Positions 21,048-28,403 of a DNA stretch of 32,314 nucleotides are shown one piece after another. The stretch's first letter is position 1. Every line of letters begins with the position of its first letter. The DNA comes from a virus. The translations under genes and the position numbers were made by a program. Under the pieces are notes generated by a model. That model saw nothing but the letters and a program-made list of their open reading frames with translations, was not told where the DNA came from and ran no database searches. The stretch spans positions 1 to 32,314 of IMG/VR virus record IMGVR_UViG_3300022825_000010, one strand, 5' to 3'.

Positions 21048-22802
21048 ATGGAAAATATACACATATTAAATCTAAGTAAATACACCGCACCTAGTATTGT
21101 AGAGGTTAAGAATAAAGAGTGGGTTAATTACGGCACAGATAATAATTACTTTGATTATTTAATTAAGCGTTATGTAGGTTCTACTACTAACAACGCAATA
21201 ATCAACGGTATGTCTAAAATGATATACGGTAAGGGGGTTGATGCTACAGATTCTAATAGAAAACCAGAACAATACGCACAGCTTAGGTCTATAGTTTCTA
21301 AGGAGTGCTTAAAAGCTGCTGTAATGGACAGAAAGCTATTAGGTATGGCTGCTTTGCAAGTTACCTATGATAAAGGAAAAGTTAAAAAAGTCACTCATTT
21401 TCCTATGCAGACTTTAAGGGCTGAAAAATGCAATGAAGATGGGGAGGTAGAGGCTTGGTATTACCATCCAGATTGGTCTAAATACAAACAAAGTGATGAG
21501 CCTAAAAGAATACCAGCATTTGGATATAATGAAAAAAAAGATAATGAAATATACATAATTAAGCCTTATGTAACTGGTTCTTATTATTACCCTCCAGTAG
21601 ACTATCAAGGTGCTTTGCCTTATGCTTTATTAGAAGAAGAAATAGCTGACTATTTAATAAATGATACCTTAAATGGCTTTAGCGGTACTAAGGTAGTAAA
21701 CTTTAACAATGGTATTCCAGATAAAGAAAAGCAAGAGGAGGTAAAAAACAGTGTTTTAAGTAAATTAACTGGTGCTAGAGGAGAAAAAGTAATAGTAGCA
21801 TTTAATAATAATGCAGAAAGCAAAACAACGGTAGACGATATCCCACTAAATGATGCACCAGCACACTACCAATACCTTTCAGATGAAGCATTTAAGAAGC
21901 TAATTGTAGGACATAGAGTTACTTCTCCTATGTTATTAGGGGTAAGAGATGGTAATAGTGGCTTAGGAAACAACGCTGATGAGATAAAAACAGCTACTTT
22001 ATTGTTTGATAACCTTACTATTAAGTCATATCAAGAAGAGTTTACTGATGGTTTAGAAGAAATACTAGCGGTTAATGATATTAGTCTAAAACTTTACTTC
22101 ATTACTATACAACCTTTAGAATTTACGGATACTACTGGTATGGATGCAGAGACTAAAGAAGAAGAAACTGGTATAAAAATGTCTGCACAAAGCAATCCTT
22201 TAATAGATTTAGGAGAAGATTTAGAAGATGAGTGGGAATTAATAAACTCACAAGAGGTGGATTATGATACAGAAGATAAATTAGACGCAGAAATAGAGGC
22301 TTTAAACAACCCTAAACAATCTGTATTATCTAAAGTATGGAATTTTGTCAGTACCGGAACGGCTAGACCTAACAGTAAAAGTGAACAAGACAAAGAAATA
22401 GGTAATTTAAAATACAAGGTTCGTTACAGATACACACCTTTAACGACAAGCGACGATAGTAGACCTTTTTGTAAAAATATGGTAGCAGCTGACAAGCTAT
22501 ACAGAAAAGAGGATTTAATAGCTATGGAAAACCAAGTGGTAAATGCTGGATGGGGTGCTAGGGGTGCTGACACTTATTCTATATGGCTTTATAAAGGCGG
22601 TGGGGACTGCCATCATAAATGGTTAAGGCAAACATTTGCAAGCACTGTAAAAGTAGATGTAAACAATCCTAATGCACCACAAGTTTCTACTAACCAAGCT
22701 GAGAGAGATGGATTAAGAGTACGAAACCCTAAAGAGGTAGCTATGAAGCCAATGGATATGCCAAACAGAGGATTTTTACCAACTAACAAAAGATTTAACT
22801 AA
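21048..22802 (+). CDS. Portal protein with C-terminal MuF-like extension
   Basis: 584 residues. The first 400 residues fit a portal: NNYFDYLIKRYVGSTTNNAI, GMAALQVTYDKGKVKKVTHF, IYIIKPYVTGSYYYPPVDYQ, LTGARGEKVIVAF, HRVTSPMLLGVRDGNSGLGN. The portal forms the dodecameric DNA channel at the capsid vertex. From about residue 460 a second region begins: YKVRYRYTPLTTSDDSRPFC, then KEDLIAMENQ, then YKGGGDCHHKWLRQTF. The order of SRxFC, a helix and CxHxW resembles the end of MuF/SPP1 gp7-like minor capsid domains. I therefore read it as a portal-minor capsid fusion; no separate minor capsid gene is seen nearby. Confidence 0.75.
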   Translation: MENIHILNLSKYTAPSIVEVKNKEWVNYGTDNNYFDYLIKRYVGSTTNNAIINGMSKMIYGKGVDATDSNRKPEQYAQLRSIVSKECLKAAVMDRKLLGMAALQVTYDKGKVKKVTHFPMQTLRAEKCNEDGEVEAWYYHPDWSKYKQSDEPKRIPAFGYNEKKDNEIYIIKPYVTGSYYYPPVDYQGALPYALLEEEIADYLINDTLNGFSGTKVVNFNNGIPDKEKQEEVKNSVLSKLTGARGEKVIVAFNNNAESKTTVDDIPLNDAPAHYQYLSDEAFKKLIVGHRVTSPMLLGVRDGNSGLGNNADEIKTATLLFDNLTIKSYQEEFTDGLEEILAVNDISLKLYFITIQPLEFTDTTGMDAETKEEETGIKMSAQSNPLIDLGEDLEDEWELINSQEVDYDTEDKLDAEIEALNNPKQSVLSKVWNFVSTGTARPNSKSEQDKEIGNLKYKVRYRYTPLTTSDDSRPFCKNMVAADKLYRKEDLIAMENQVVNAGWGARGADTYSIWLYKGGGDCHHKWLRQTFASTVKVDVNNPNAPQVSTNQAERDGLRVRNPKEVAMKPMDMPNRGFLPTNKRFN

Positions 22803-23308
22803 TGGCTAAAGCGTTATTTATAACACCCAAAGACCTTAAAAGATATAGTGTATTTAGCGGAAACCTAGATACTGATAAATTTATTCAATGGATTGAGGTT
22901 GCTCAAGAAATTCACATACAGAACTATTTAGGAACGCAGTTATATGAAAAAATAGAGACATTAATAACTACAGATGCATTAGATGCAAACCCTACATATA
23001 AGACCTTACTAGAAACATACATTAAACCTATGACTATACATTGGTCACAAGTGGAAATGCTACCATTTTTGGCTTATACTGTATCTAATGGTGGTATTTA
23101 CAAACATACAAGCGAAAGTAGTGAAACAGTAACTAAAGACGAAGTGGATTATTTAGCAGAACAAGAAAGAGACATAGCCCAGCATTATACCAGAAGGTTT
23201 ATTGACTTTATGAGTTTTAATCAATCTACCTACCCTGAATATAATTCCAATAGTAATAACGATATGTACCCAGATAAAGAGTCTAATTTCACAGGCTGGG
23301 TGATTTAG
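22802..23308 (+). CDS. Head-tail connector-like protein (DUF6712-like)
   Basis: 168 residues. The start overlaps the portal stop (TAATG). The pattern ALFITPKDLKRYSVFSGNLD, then KFIQWIEVAQEIHIQNYLGT and LLETYIKPMTIHWSQVEML is characteristic of a Bacteroidetes phage family that follows portal or capsid genes, annotated as DUF6712, and fits the helical gp6-type adaptor. It would sit between portal and tail. A hydrophilic tail of about 30 residues (NSNSNNDMYPDKESNF) ends the protein. Confidence 0.65.
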   Translation: MAKALFITPKDLKRYSVFSGNLDTDKFIQWIEVAQEIHIQNYLGTQLYEKIETLITTDALDANPTYKTLLETYIKPMTIHWSQVEMLPFLAYTVSNGGIYKHTSESSETVTKDEVDYLAEQERDIAQHYTRRFIDFMSFNQSTYPEYNSNSNNDMYPDKESNFTGWVI

Positions 23309-23330
23309 AAGAACATAATTGTGACAATAA

Positions 23331-23438
23331 ATGAAAAGATACAAGGTAAAAAAAGAAAACATAGAGAAACTAAAATTGTTTTTAAATAAAGTAAAAAATG
23401 GCAAACTTGATAAATTGGGGAATAATATACCTAAGTAG
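23331..23438 (+). CDS. Very small basic protein
   Basis: 35 residues, MKRYKVKKENIEKLKLFLNK followed by VKNGKLDKLGNNIPK, from an AATAAATG context. It overlaps the next gene by 41 bases. Coding status is uncertain; the support is its clean basic helical composition and position in a tightly packed block. Confidence 0.35.
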   Translation: MKRYKVKKENIEKLKLFLNKVKNGKLDKLGNNIPK

Positions 23439-23577
23439 TTGGTGGGGGAATGTAAACGAGCCAAACGGTTGGGGAAGCATTTATCCATTTGACGCTGATG
23501 GAAGCAATCTAACTGCAGATACTATTTTAGTGTTAGCAGATACAACACAATTAACAGCAGACCAAACAACATATTAA
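23398..23577 (+). CDS. Small structural-like protein with TAD repeats
   Basis: 59 residues. The N-terminus is aromatic (NWGIIYLSSWWGNVNEPNGW) and the C-terminus has a heptad-spaced LTADT / VLADT / LTADQ repeat. The same TAD repeat type is found in the large tail protein just before its first Thr tract. The repeat pattern suggests a short beta-structured attachment segment. It precedes the fibre-like genes, so a virion role is likely but unproven. Confidence 0.5.
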   Translation: MANLINWGIIYLSSWWGNVNEPNGWGSIYPFDADGSNLTADTILVLADTTQLTADQTTY

Positions 23578-23588
23578 TAAAATAAAAG

Positions 23589-23999
23589 ATGGCAAAACAA
23601 GTAATAGGAATAGGAACGACAGCTAATGATGGAACTGGAGACCCATTAAGAACAGCATTTACAAAAGCAAACGAAAACTTTACAGAGGTTTATGCAGATG
23701 GCTTTACGTCTTATGCTAGGCTTGCTGATGAATTTAAAACAAGTGCAGCTTTAACAACAGAGGTAGATTTTGCAACCGCACAAGTATTTACTAAGACTTT
23801 AGTAGCAGCAACTACTTTAACATTTGCAAATACTGGTATAGGTATGGTTAAGGACTTAGTTATTACTGGAGATTTTGCTTTAACACTTCCCGCTGGTACA
23901 ACGGTTGCTGGTGTTTATGATGGTACTGTCTCTAATTTAATACAAATAGTAGTAACTGGTGCAGCAGAATACTGGTATTCAATCTCAAAATCTATTTAA
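23589..23999 (+). CDS. Virion fibre-like protein
   Basis: 136 residues. GIGTTANDGTGDPLRTAFTK then ANENFTEVYAD is the well-known NDGTGDxLRxAFxKxNxNFxELY motif at the start of many phage head or tail fibre proteins. The remainder (TLVAATTLTFANTGIGMVKD onward) is a small beta-sandwich-like domain ending WYSISKSI. It probably attaches to the virion or carries a surface domain. The next gene begins two bases after the stop. Confidence 0.65.
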   Translation: MAKQVIGIGTTANDGTGDPLRTAFTKANENFTEVYADGFTSYARLADEFKTSAALTTEVDFATAQVFTKTLVAATTLTFANTGIGMVKDLVITGDFALTLPAGTTVAGVYDGTVSNLIQIVVTGAAEYWYSISKSI

Positions 24000-24000
24000 T

Positions 24001-24459
24001 ATGAAAGGAATTTTAGTAAACGGAAATATAAAAACATTTAGTAAAATACCAAGTGTTTGGACAGATGAAAACGGAACGCATTTTAATATTAAAGAAGGCT
24101 TTGGTTTTTTAGATGTTGTAACACCTATATACGATTCAAGAATAGAAGAATTATCTGCTATTAAATTAGCTGGCGATGTTTATACCTACGATGTTATTGA
24201 TAGGGTTATTGTTCAAACTTTAGCAGAGTTAAAAACACAAAAAATAAGCAACTTAAAACACTCTATAGGCAGCCAATTACAAAAAACAGATTGGTTTGTT
24301 ATTAGGCAAATGGATAGTGGAGAAGTTGCCCCACAAGAAGTAATAGATAGTAGGGCAGAATTAAGAACGCAAAGCAATACAATAGGTGCAGAAATTAAGG
24401 CTTTAACTACAAAGAAAGCGGTTCTTACTTATGATTTACCAACCTTTAATTTACAATAA
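24001..24459 (+). CDS. Fibre-associated protein, possible fibre assembly chaperone
   Basis: 152 residues from ATG 24001; the frame is open further upstream but this ATG follows the preceding stop directly. The second half reads LKTQKISNLKHSIGSQLQKT then DWFVIRQMDSGEVAPQEVID and SRAELRTQ. The L-x-x-TDW-x-x-x-R...P..V...R pattern recurs in proteins encoded next to phage fibres, including assembly chaperones. The first half (VNGNIKTFSKIPSVW) is a small beta region. Confidence 0.55.
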   Translation: MKGILVNGNIKTFSKIPSVWTDENGTHFNIKEGFGFLDVVTPIYDSRIEELSAIKLAGDVYTYDVIDRVIVQTLAELKTQKISNLKHSIGSQLQKTDWFVIRQMDSGEVAPQEVIDSRAELRTQSNTIGAEIKALTTKKAVLTYDLPTFNLQ

Positions 24460-25479
24460 ATGTTTGGAAAAAGATTAATAAATACTGGTGGAGGAGGTGT
24501 AGAAGTGCCTACAAGTTTTAATACTGTTTTATATACTGGTAATGGTTCAAACCCAAGAACAATAAGTGGCGTTGGGTTTAACCCAGATTTAGTTTGGATA
24601 AAACCAAGAAATGCAGCCGAATCTCACGCTTTGTTTGATGTTCAAAGACCAGCTGGAGAAAGGCTTGTAACAAATTCTACATCTGCCGCACTTCAGTTAA
24701 GTCCAGCCTATGCCGAACTAACCACAGATGGGTTTGTAGTGGGGGGTGCTTCTTATAATGATTCTGCTACTGGGGACTACGTAGCTTGGTGTTGGAAAGC
24801 TGGTGGTGCTGCTGTAACAAACACAGACGGCTCTATTACTTCTGATGTGTCTGCTAATGTAGATGCTGGGTTTAGTATTGTTAAATATACTGGTAATGGA
24901 ACAAACGGGGCTACAGTAGGTCACGCATTAGGTGTTGCCCCAGATTTAATTTTTATAAAAGCAATTTCTGGTATTTCTGGAAATTGGATTACTTATGATT
25001 CTGTTAATTCTGCTACAAATTACTTATTATTGAACGGTACTGCTGCACCGAGTACCGACCTCACGCCTTTTAATGATACAAACCCAAATTCAACTGTTTT
25101 TTCTCTTGGTATTTCAAGTAACACAAACAGCGGAAACCCTTTTATTGCCTACTGCTTTGCTGAAAAGGCTGGATTTAGTAAGTTTGGGAGTTATCCTGGT
25201 AATGGATCTGCTACTGGGCCGATTGTTACAACTGGATTTGAGCCAGCTTTTGTAATGGTAAAAAGGTATGATAGTACTGGTAATTGGGTAATATTAGATA
25301 ATAAAAGAGATACTTCTAACCCAATAGATAAAACACTAAATCCTAACCTTTCTGCAGCAGAAAGCACCGAAAATTCTATTGACTTTAATGCAACTACTTT
25401 TCAGTTAAAAAGCACAAACGCAGATACAAACGCTAATACTGCAACTTATATCTATATGGCTTTTGCTAATCAGTTCTAA
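24460..25479 (+). CDS. Tail fibre / receptor-binding-like protein (DUF7483-like)
   Basis: 339 residues. Three imperfect units are visible: YTGNGSNPRTISGVGFNPDL then VWIKPR; YTGNGTNGATVGHALGVAPD then LIFIK; and YPGNGSATGPIVTTGFEPAF then VMVKR. The Y-x-GNG...G..PD(L/F)(V/I)(W/F)(I/V)K pattern is typical of beta-rich fibre proteins of marine and flavobacterial phages. The N-terminus MFGKRLINTGGGGVEVP looks like a virion-attachment peptide. It is probably the host-contact protein; position before the lysis genes supports this. It begins right after the upstream stop. Confidence 0.6.
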   Translation: MFGKRLINTGGGGVEVPTSFNTVLYTGNGSNPRTISGVGFNPDLVWIKPRNAAESHALFDVQRPAGERLVTNSTSAALQLSPAYAELTTDGFVVGGASYNDSATGDYVAWCWKAGGAAVTNTDGSITSDVSANVDAGFSIVKYTGNGTNGATVGHALGVAPDLIFIKAISGISGNWITYDSVNSATNYLLLNGTAAPSTDLTPFNDTNPNSTVFSLGISSNTNSGNPFIAYCFAEKAGFSKFGSYPGNGSATGPIVTTGFEPAFVMVKRYDSTGNWVILDNKRDTSNPIDKTLNPNLSAAESTENSIDFNATTFQLKSTNADTNANTATYIYMAFANQF

Positions 25480-25502
25480 CTAACAAATAATTTAACTATA
25501 AA

Positions 25503-25655
25503 ATGACTACTTCAGACCTTAAAATCGCTTTTATAAATGTTATAACACTAGGCTTTAACTTTATGCAGATAGACATATTGTTAAAAATAGTACTAACAGC
25601 GGTTGCTATTGGATACACAGCCCATAAATGGTATTTAATGTATAGACGAAAATGA
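25503..25655 (+). CDS. Small membrane protein, holin-like candidate 1
   Basis: 50 residues (MTTSDLKIAFINVITLGFNF, then a hydrophobic segment LLKIVLTAVAIGYTAHKWYL and basic end MYRRK). One clear membrane helix and a weaker N-terminal one. It overlaps the next membrane protein gene as ATGA and is the first gene of the lysis cassette. It could be the holin or its regulator. Confidence 0.55.
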   Translation: MTTSDLKIAFINVITLGFNFMQIDILLKIVLTAVAIGYTAHKWYLMYRRK

Positions 25656-25861
25656 AAAACATAGTAGAAAGCTGGAAAACAACCTTGCTAGGAATATTAG
25701 TTTTAATAGCTGCTATTACTTATATATTTATTGTTCAAGACAGCAAGGTCTTTCAGTTTGCTATACTTTTAATAGTAGGTATTGGTTTTTTATTTGCACC
25801 AGATACAATAATTGATGGTTTAAGGTCGGTCATAAAATCAAATAAAGATAAAAAATTTTAA
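25652..25861 (+). CDS. Small membrane protein, holin-like candidate 2
   Basis: 69 residues with two membrane helices, about residues 11-29 (LLGILVLIAAITYIFIV) and 34-50 (FQFAILLIVGIGFLFAP), and a basic tail (RSVIKSNKDKKF). This is a common holin layout. The endolysin-like peptidase begins on the base after its stop. With the gene at 25503 it forms a two-membrane-protein set, as in holin/antiholin pairs. Confidence 0.65.
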   Translation: MKNIVESWKTTLLGILVLIAAITYIFIVQDSKVFQFAILLIVGIGFLFAPDTIIDGLRSVIKSNKDKKF

Positions 25862-26233
25862 ATGGAATTAACAGAACACTTTAGTAAAGAAGAATTTAAC
25901 AGTAAAGATGGGGCTGGTATGCCTCAAGAAGTTTGGGCTAACATAAAGATACTAGCTAATCAACTAGAAGCCCTTAGAAGCGTTTTAAACGCACCTATAC
26001 ACATAACTAGTGCTTACCGTTCAGAACTACACAATAAGTCTATAGGAGGCAAATTAAACAGCCAACATTTATTAGGCAAAGCTGCAGATATACAAGTAAA
26101 AGGTAAAAGCCCTAAGCAAGTACATAAAGCTATTTTAAAACTTATAAAAGACGGTAAGATTTTAGAAGGTGGTTTAGGTCTATATGATACATTTGTTCAC
26201 TATGATATAAGAGGAAAGGCTAGTAGATGGTAA
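25862..26233 (+). CDS. Peptidase M15-type endolysin
   Basis: 123 residues, a single M15 domain: FSKEEFNSKDGAGMP, then TSAYRSELHNKSIGG, SQHLLGKAADI and FVHYDIRG. Zinc ligands are predicted as H69, D76 and H113; all are present. The family cleaves peptide cross-links in peptidoglycan (D-Ala-D-Ala carboxypeptidase or L-Ala-D-Glu endopeptidase type). There is no signal peptide, so it needs a holin for release, which fits the two membrane proteins upstream. It overlaps the spanin-like gene by seven bases. Confidence 0.85.
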   Translation: MELTEHFSKEEFNSKDGAGMPQEVWANIKILANQLEALRSVLNAPIHITSAYRSELHNKSIGGKLNSQHLLGKAADIQVKGKSPKQVHKAILKLIKDGKILEGGLGLYDTFVHYDIRGKASRW

Positions 26234-26697
26234 AACGCTTAATGTATATTATCATATGTGGTGCAGTTTTGTCTTGTGGAAGTAAAAAGAAAACATTTAC
26301 TAAGACAGAAAAAAAAATAGAGATAAAAGAAACTGTACTTATAAACCAAAAAAAATCAGTAACAGATTCAAGCACTACATATTTCAACATAGAAACATTA
26401 AACTTAGTTTCTTTAGATTCTACACTACCTATAAAAATAATTGATTCTAAAGGCAATACAACAACATTTTATAATGTTAAAGTACTTACTACTATAAAAG
26501 ACAAAACCACTCTTAAAACGTCTATAAAAGACATACAAAGCAATGTATTAACATCTACTGCAGATGTAACAACTACCTTAAACACAGAAGTAAAATCTAA
26601 AGTAAAAATAGATACTACTTTTATATATATAGGAATAGGTTTAGTTGTTTTATTTGTCTTGGCTAAATTCTACAAAAAGTATTTCACAATACTATAA
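26227..26697 (+). CDS. Lipoprotein with C-terminal membrane helix, u-spanin candidate
   Basis: 156 residues. The N-terminus MVKRLMYIIICGAVLSC is a lipoprotein signal with Cys17 as acylation site. Residues about 132-149 (FIYIGIGLVVLFVLAKFY) form a C-terminal membrane helix with a basic end. The middle is Thr/Ser/Lys-rich with strand-like character and no coiled coil. A lipid anchor at one end and a membrane helix at the other is the layout of unimolecular spanins such as T1 gp11, which link outer and inner membranes and fuse them in the last step of lysis. The gene overlaps the endolysin, where spanins belong. Confidence 0.65.
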   Translation: MVKRLMYIIICGAVLSCGSKKKTFTKTEKKIEIKETVLINQKKSVTDSSTTYFNIETLNLVSLDSTLPIKIIDSKGNTTTFYNVKVLTTIKDKTTLKTSIKDIQSNVLTSTADVTTTLNTEVKSKVKIDTTFIYIGIGLVVLFVLAKFYKKYFTIL

Positions 26698-26950
26698 AAA
26701 CTCCTTTTTTTTAATATAGAGTATATATGTTTTTTAAACATAGCTATAGTTAATAATTAATTTGCTTCTTATTTCTGTATTTATTTTTAGGTTTATACTC
26801 TGTTTTATTTTTAAATATAAACTTAGGTTGTAAATTACTAGATGTTTTTTAAACCGTTAAGGCAAAGGTACAAGAAAAATACCGAAATACAATACATTTA
26901 CCAATATTCTTTTTAACAAGTATTTAACAACCTTATTTATATATTTACCT
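26698..26950. other. Non-coding late/early junction, A/T-rich with repeats
   Basis: This 253-base gap is the largest without a gene. ATGTTTTTTAAAC occurs at 26727-26739 and 26842-26854. AGAGTATA (26718-26725) and TATACTCT (26794-26801) are inverted copies, as are GTTTATA (26791) and TATAAAC (26816). TATATTTA at 26940-26947 looks like a -7 element only a few bases before the ATG at 26951. A replication origin or control region is possible. Confidence 0.5.
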
Positions 26951-27181
26951 ATGAACAAAGAAGAGATACTAAAAATAGCTGCAGACTATCAAAAGACTGT
27001 ACTACAAAGAATAGATGAACTTTTAGAAATAGATGCTATAATGTATCAGAATACTGGAACGGATAGCACTAAAGCAAATAAAGAAGAAGTAAAAAAAAAC
27101 AGTAGATTTATCTATAGAACCATAAAGGACTTAGACCCTAACACTGGTAAACTTCTTCTTCAACATCAAGATGGCTATTAA
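26951..27181 (+). CDS. Hypothetical early protein
   Basis: 76 residues, mostly helical and charged (KEEILKIAADYQKTVLQRID, then KKNSRFIYRTIKDLDPNTGK). No family is recognised. It is the first gene after the non-coding junction. The promoter-like TATATTTA ends three bases before the ATG, so the mRNA could be leaderless or start inside the gene. It overlaps the NinG-like gene by 11 bases. Confidence 0.55.
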   Translation: MNKEEILKIAADYQKTVLQRIDELLEIDAIMYQNTGTDSTKANKEEVKKNSRFIYRTIKDLDPNTGKLLLQHQDGY

Positions 27182-27560
27182 GCGTTCCACAATAATAAAA
27201 AAACTAGATGCTATATTTAGCTTATATATTCGTAATTATTACGCTGACTCTAATGGTCAAGTTGAATGTATCACTTGCAAAAGATTTTATCCAGTTGCTA
27301 AAATCCAAAACGGTCACTTCATATCAAGAAAGAACTATGCAACGAGGTGGTCGGAGGACAATGTAGCCCCACAATGCTACGGCTGTAATGTTATGCAGCA
27401 AGGACAGCAATTTTTGTTTAGTAAATGGATAGACAAAAAGTATGGAGAGGGTTACAGCCAAACAATATTAGAACGTAGTAGAACAACGGTTAAATTCTCT
27501 ACTCCAGAGTTATTAGATATGATAGATTTATATACTCAAAAGCTAAAAGACTTATTATAA
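27171..27560 (+). CDS. ninG: NinG/Rap-like recombination nuclease
   Basis: 129 residues. C33-x-x-C36, GHFISR with H49, and C69-x-x-C72 surround a compact zinc-binding HNH-like core (QNGHFISRKNYATRWSEDNV, then APQCYGCNVMQQG). This matches lambda NinG (Rap), which helps phage recombination by acting on branched DNA. The protein lacks the longer N-terminal part of lambda NinG. The C-terminal FSTPELLDMIDLYTQKLKDL is helical as in the family. A strong terminator follows. Confidence 0.8.
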   Translation: MAIKRSTIIKKLDAIFSLYIRNYYADSNGQVECITCKRFYPVAKIQNGHFISRKNYATRWSEDNVAPQCYGCNVMQQGQQFLFSKWIDKKYGEGYSQTILERSRTTVKFSTPELLDMIDLYTQKLKDLL

Positions 27561-27609
27561 TTTCATTTAAAATTTCATAGTGTTTTCTTTCTTTTTTTGT
27601 TCAGAAATC

Positions 27610-27635
27610 GGGTGGCGTAAAAGCCGCCCTTTTTT
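27610..27635 (+). terminator. Rho-independent terminator after ninG
   Basis: GGGTGGC and GCCGCCC form a 7-bp stem with one G-U pair around GTAAAA and run into six T. It separates the ninG transcript from the promoter at 27644. Confidence 0.85.
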
Positions 27636-27643
27636 GGCTAAAT

Positions 27644-27697
27644 TGTTAAAGTTTTGTTAAAGGATATTATATATCTAAATAAGGGTTGTAAGTTTAC
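27644..27697 (+). promoter_or_regulatory. Promoter/operator sharing boxes with 7427-7488
   Basis: A 19-base segment with two TTAAAG words (27644-27662) and a 21-base segment at 27670-27690 match the region before the 7518 gene. TAAGTTTA at 27689-27696 is a near-consensus -7 element. The two boxes are nine bases closer together here than at 7427. It lies 33 bases before the ATG at 27729. Confidence 0.6.
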
Positions 27698-27728
27698 ATC
27701 ATTAAACAAACACAAACACTTAGAAATT

Positions 27729-27935
27729 ATGAAACTATCAGAAAAAATTACAGCAGTAATAAAAGAAATTGACAGCTTAAAAGAGGATATTAATGGTTAT
27801 TATAACATAGCCAGACACCGTTGTGATGTTTATTCTGATAGGGAGTATTTTAACTTTGATGCTAAAATAGCAGAAACTAAACTAGAAGCCTTAGAAGAAC
27901 TTTTAGATGAATTATTATCATTAATTAAAGAATAG
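27729..27935 (+). CDS. Small acidic helical protein, paralogue of the gene at 893
   Basis: 68 residues from ATG 27729; the frame is open upstream through the promoter, but the position and the match to its paralogue fix this start. It begins MKLSEKITAV and ends LEELLDELLSLIKE. The first 22 bases and a stretch of about 28 near the 3' end are nearly identical to the gene at 893, while the middle differs (YYNIARHRCDVYSDREYFNF). The function is unknown. Both copies head early operons. Confidence 0.7.
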   Translation: MKLSEKITAVIKEIDSLKEDINGYYNIARHRCDVYSDREYFNFDAKIAETKLEALEELLDELLSLIKE

Positions 27936-27962
27936 AGAAATAATTAACTTAACAAAAATACA

Positions 27963-28190
27963 ATGGACTCAAACAGAATTAAAGAATTACAAGAAGAAAC
28001 GGCTTATCCACATAGCATAAGTGTTTATAAAGCATTAATGCAAGTATGGAACGAATGCCAACAAGAACACAATGAGCAATTACGTATAGCCAATGTTGTG
28101 AAATCGTTTACTGCTGAAGATGTGGTAAACGAATTAAAAGAAAACGAAACTTTGGATGATGCGATAAGTTATTTTGATAACCTAAATTAG
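27963..28190 (+). CDS. Hypothetical early protein
   Basis: 75 residues (MDSNRIKELQEETAYPHSIS, then VYKALMQVWNECQQEHNEQL and FTAEDVVNELKENETLDDAI). Helical and acidic, no domain recognised. It follows the paralogue gene by 27 bases, within the same operon. Confidence 0.55.
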   Translation: MDSNRIKELQEETAYPHSISVYKALMQVWNECQQEHNEQLRIANVVKSFTAEDVVNELKENETLDDAISYFDNLN

Positions 28191-28245
28191 CAGTATATGT
28201 TTTACAACTAACCGATATGAGTACCTTTACTAAAAAACAGAGAAA

Positions 28246-28401
28246 ATGAAAAGACAAATGAGTAAAACACAAAAAGAGCCACAAGCAAGAGACTGGTGGA
28301 ACTTAGGACTTAATACCATTACTGGATTTACAGTTAATGAAAGAGGCAAAAGAGATAAAGAAACAACTGAAAATTATAATTCTAACAGAAGAAAAAAATA
28401 G
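28246..28401 (+). CDS. Small basic hypothetical protein
   Basis: 51 residues with MKRQMSKTQKEPQARDWWNL, then NTITGFTVNERGKRDKETTE and a basic end (SNRRKK). Basic composition suggests nucleic-acid contact. An internal Met at residue 5 is another possible start. It is followed two bases later by the next gene. Confidence 0.45.
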   Translation: MKRQMSKTQKEPQARDWWNLGLNTITGFTVNERGKRDKETTENYNSNRRKK

Positions 28402-28403
28402 TT

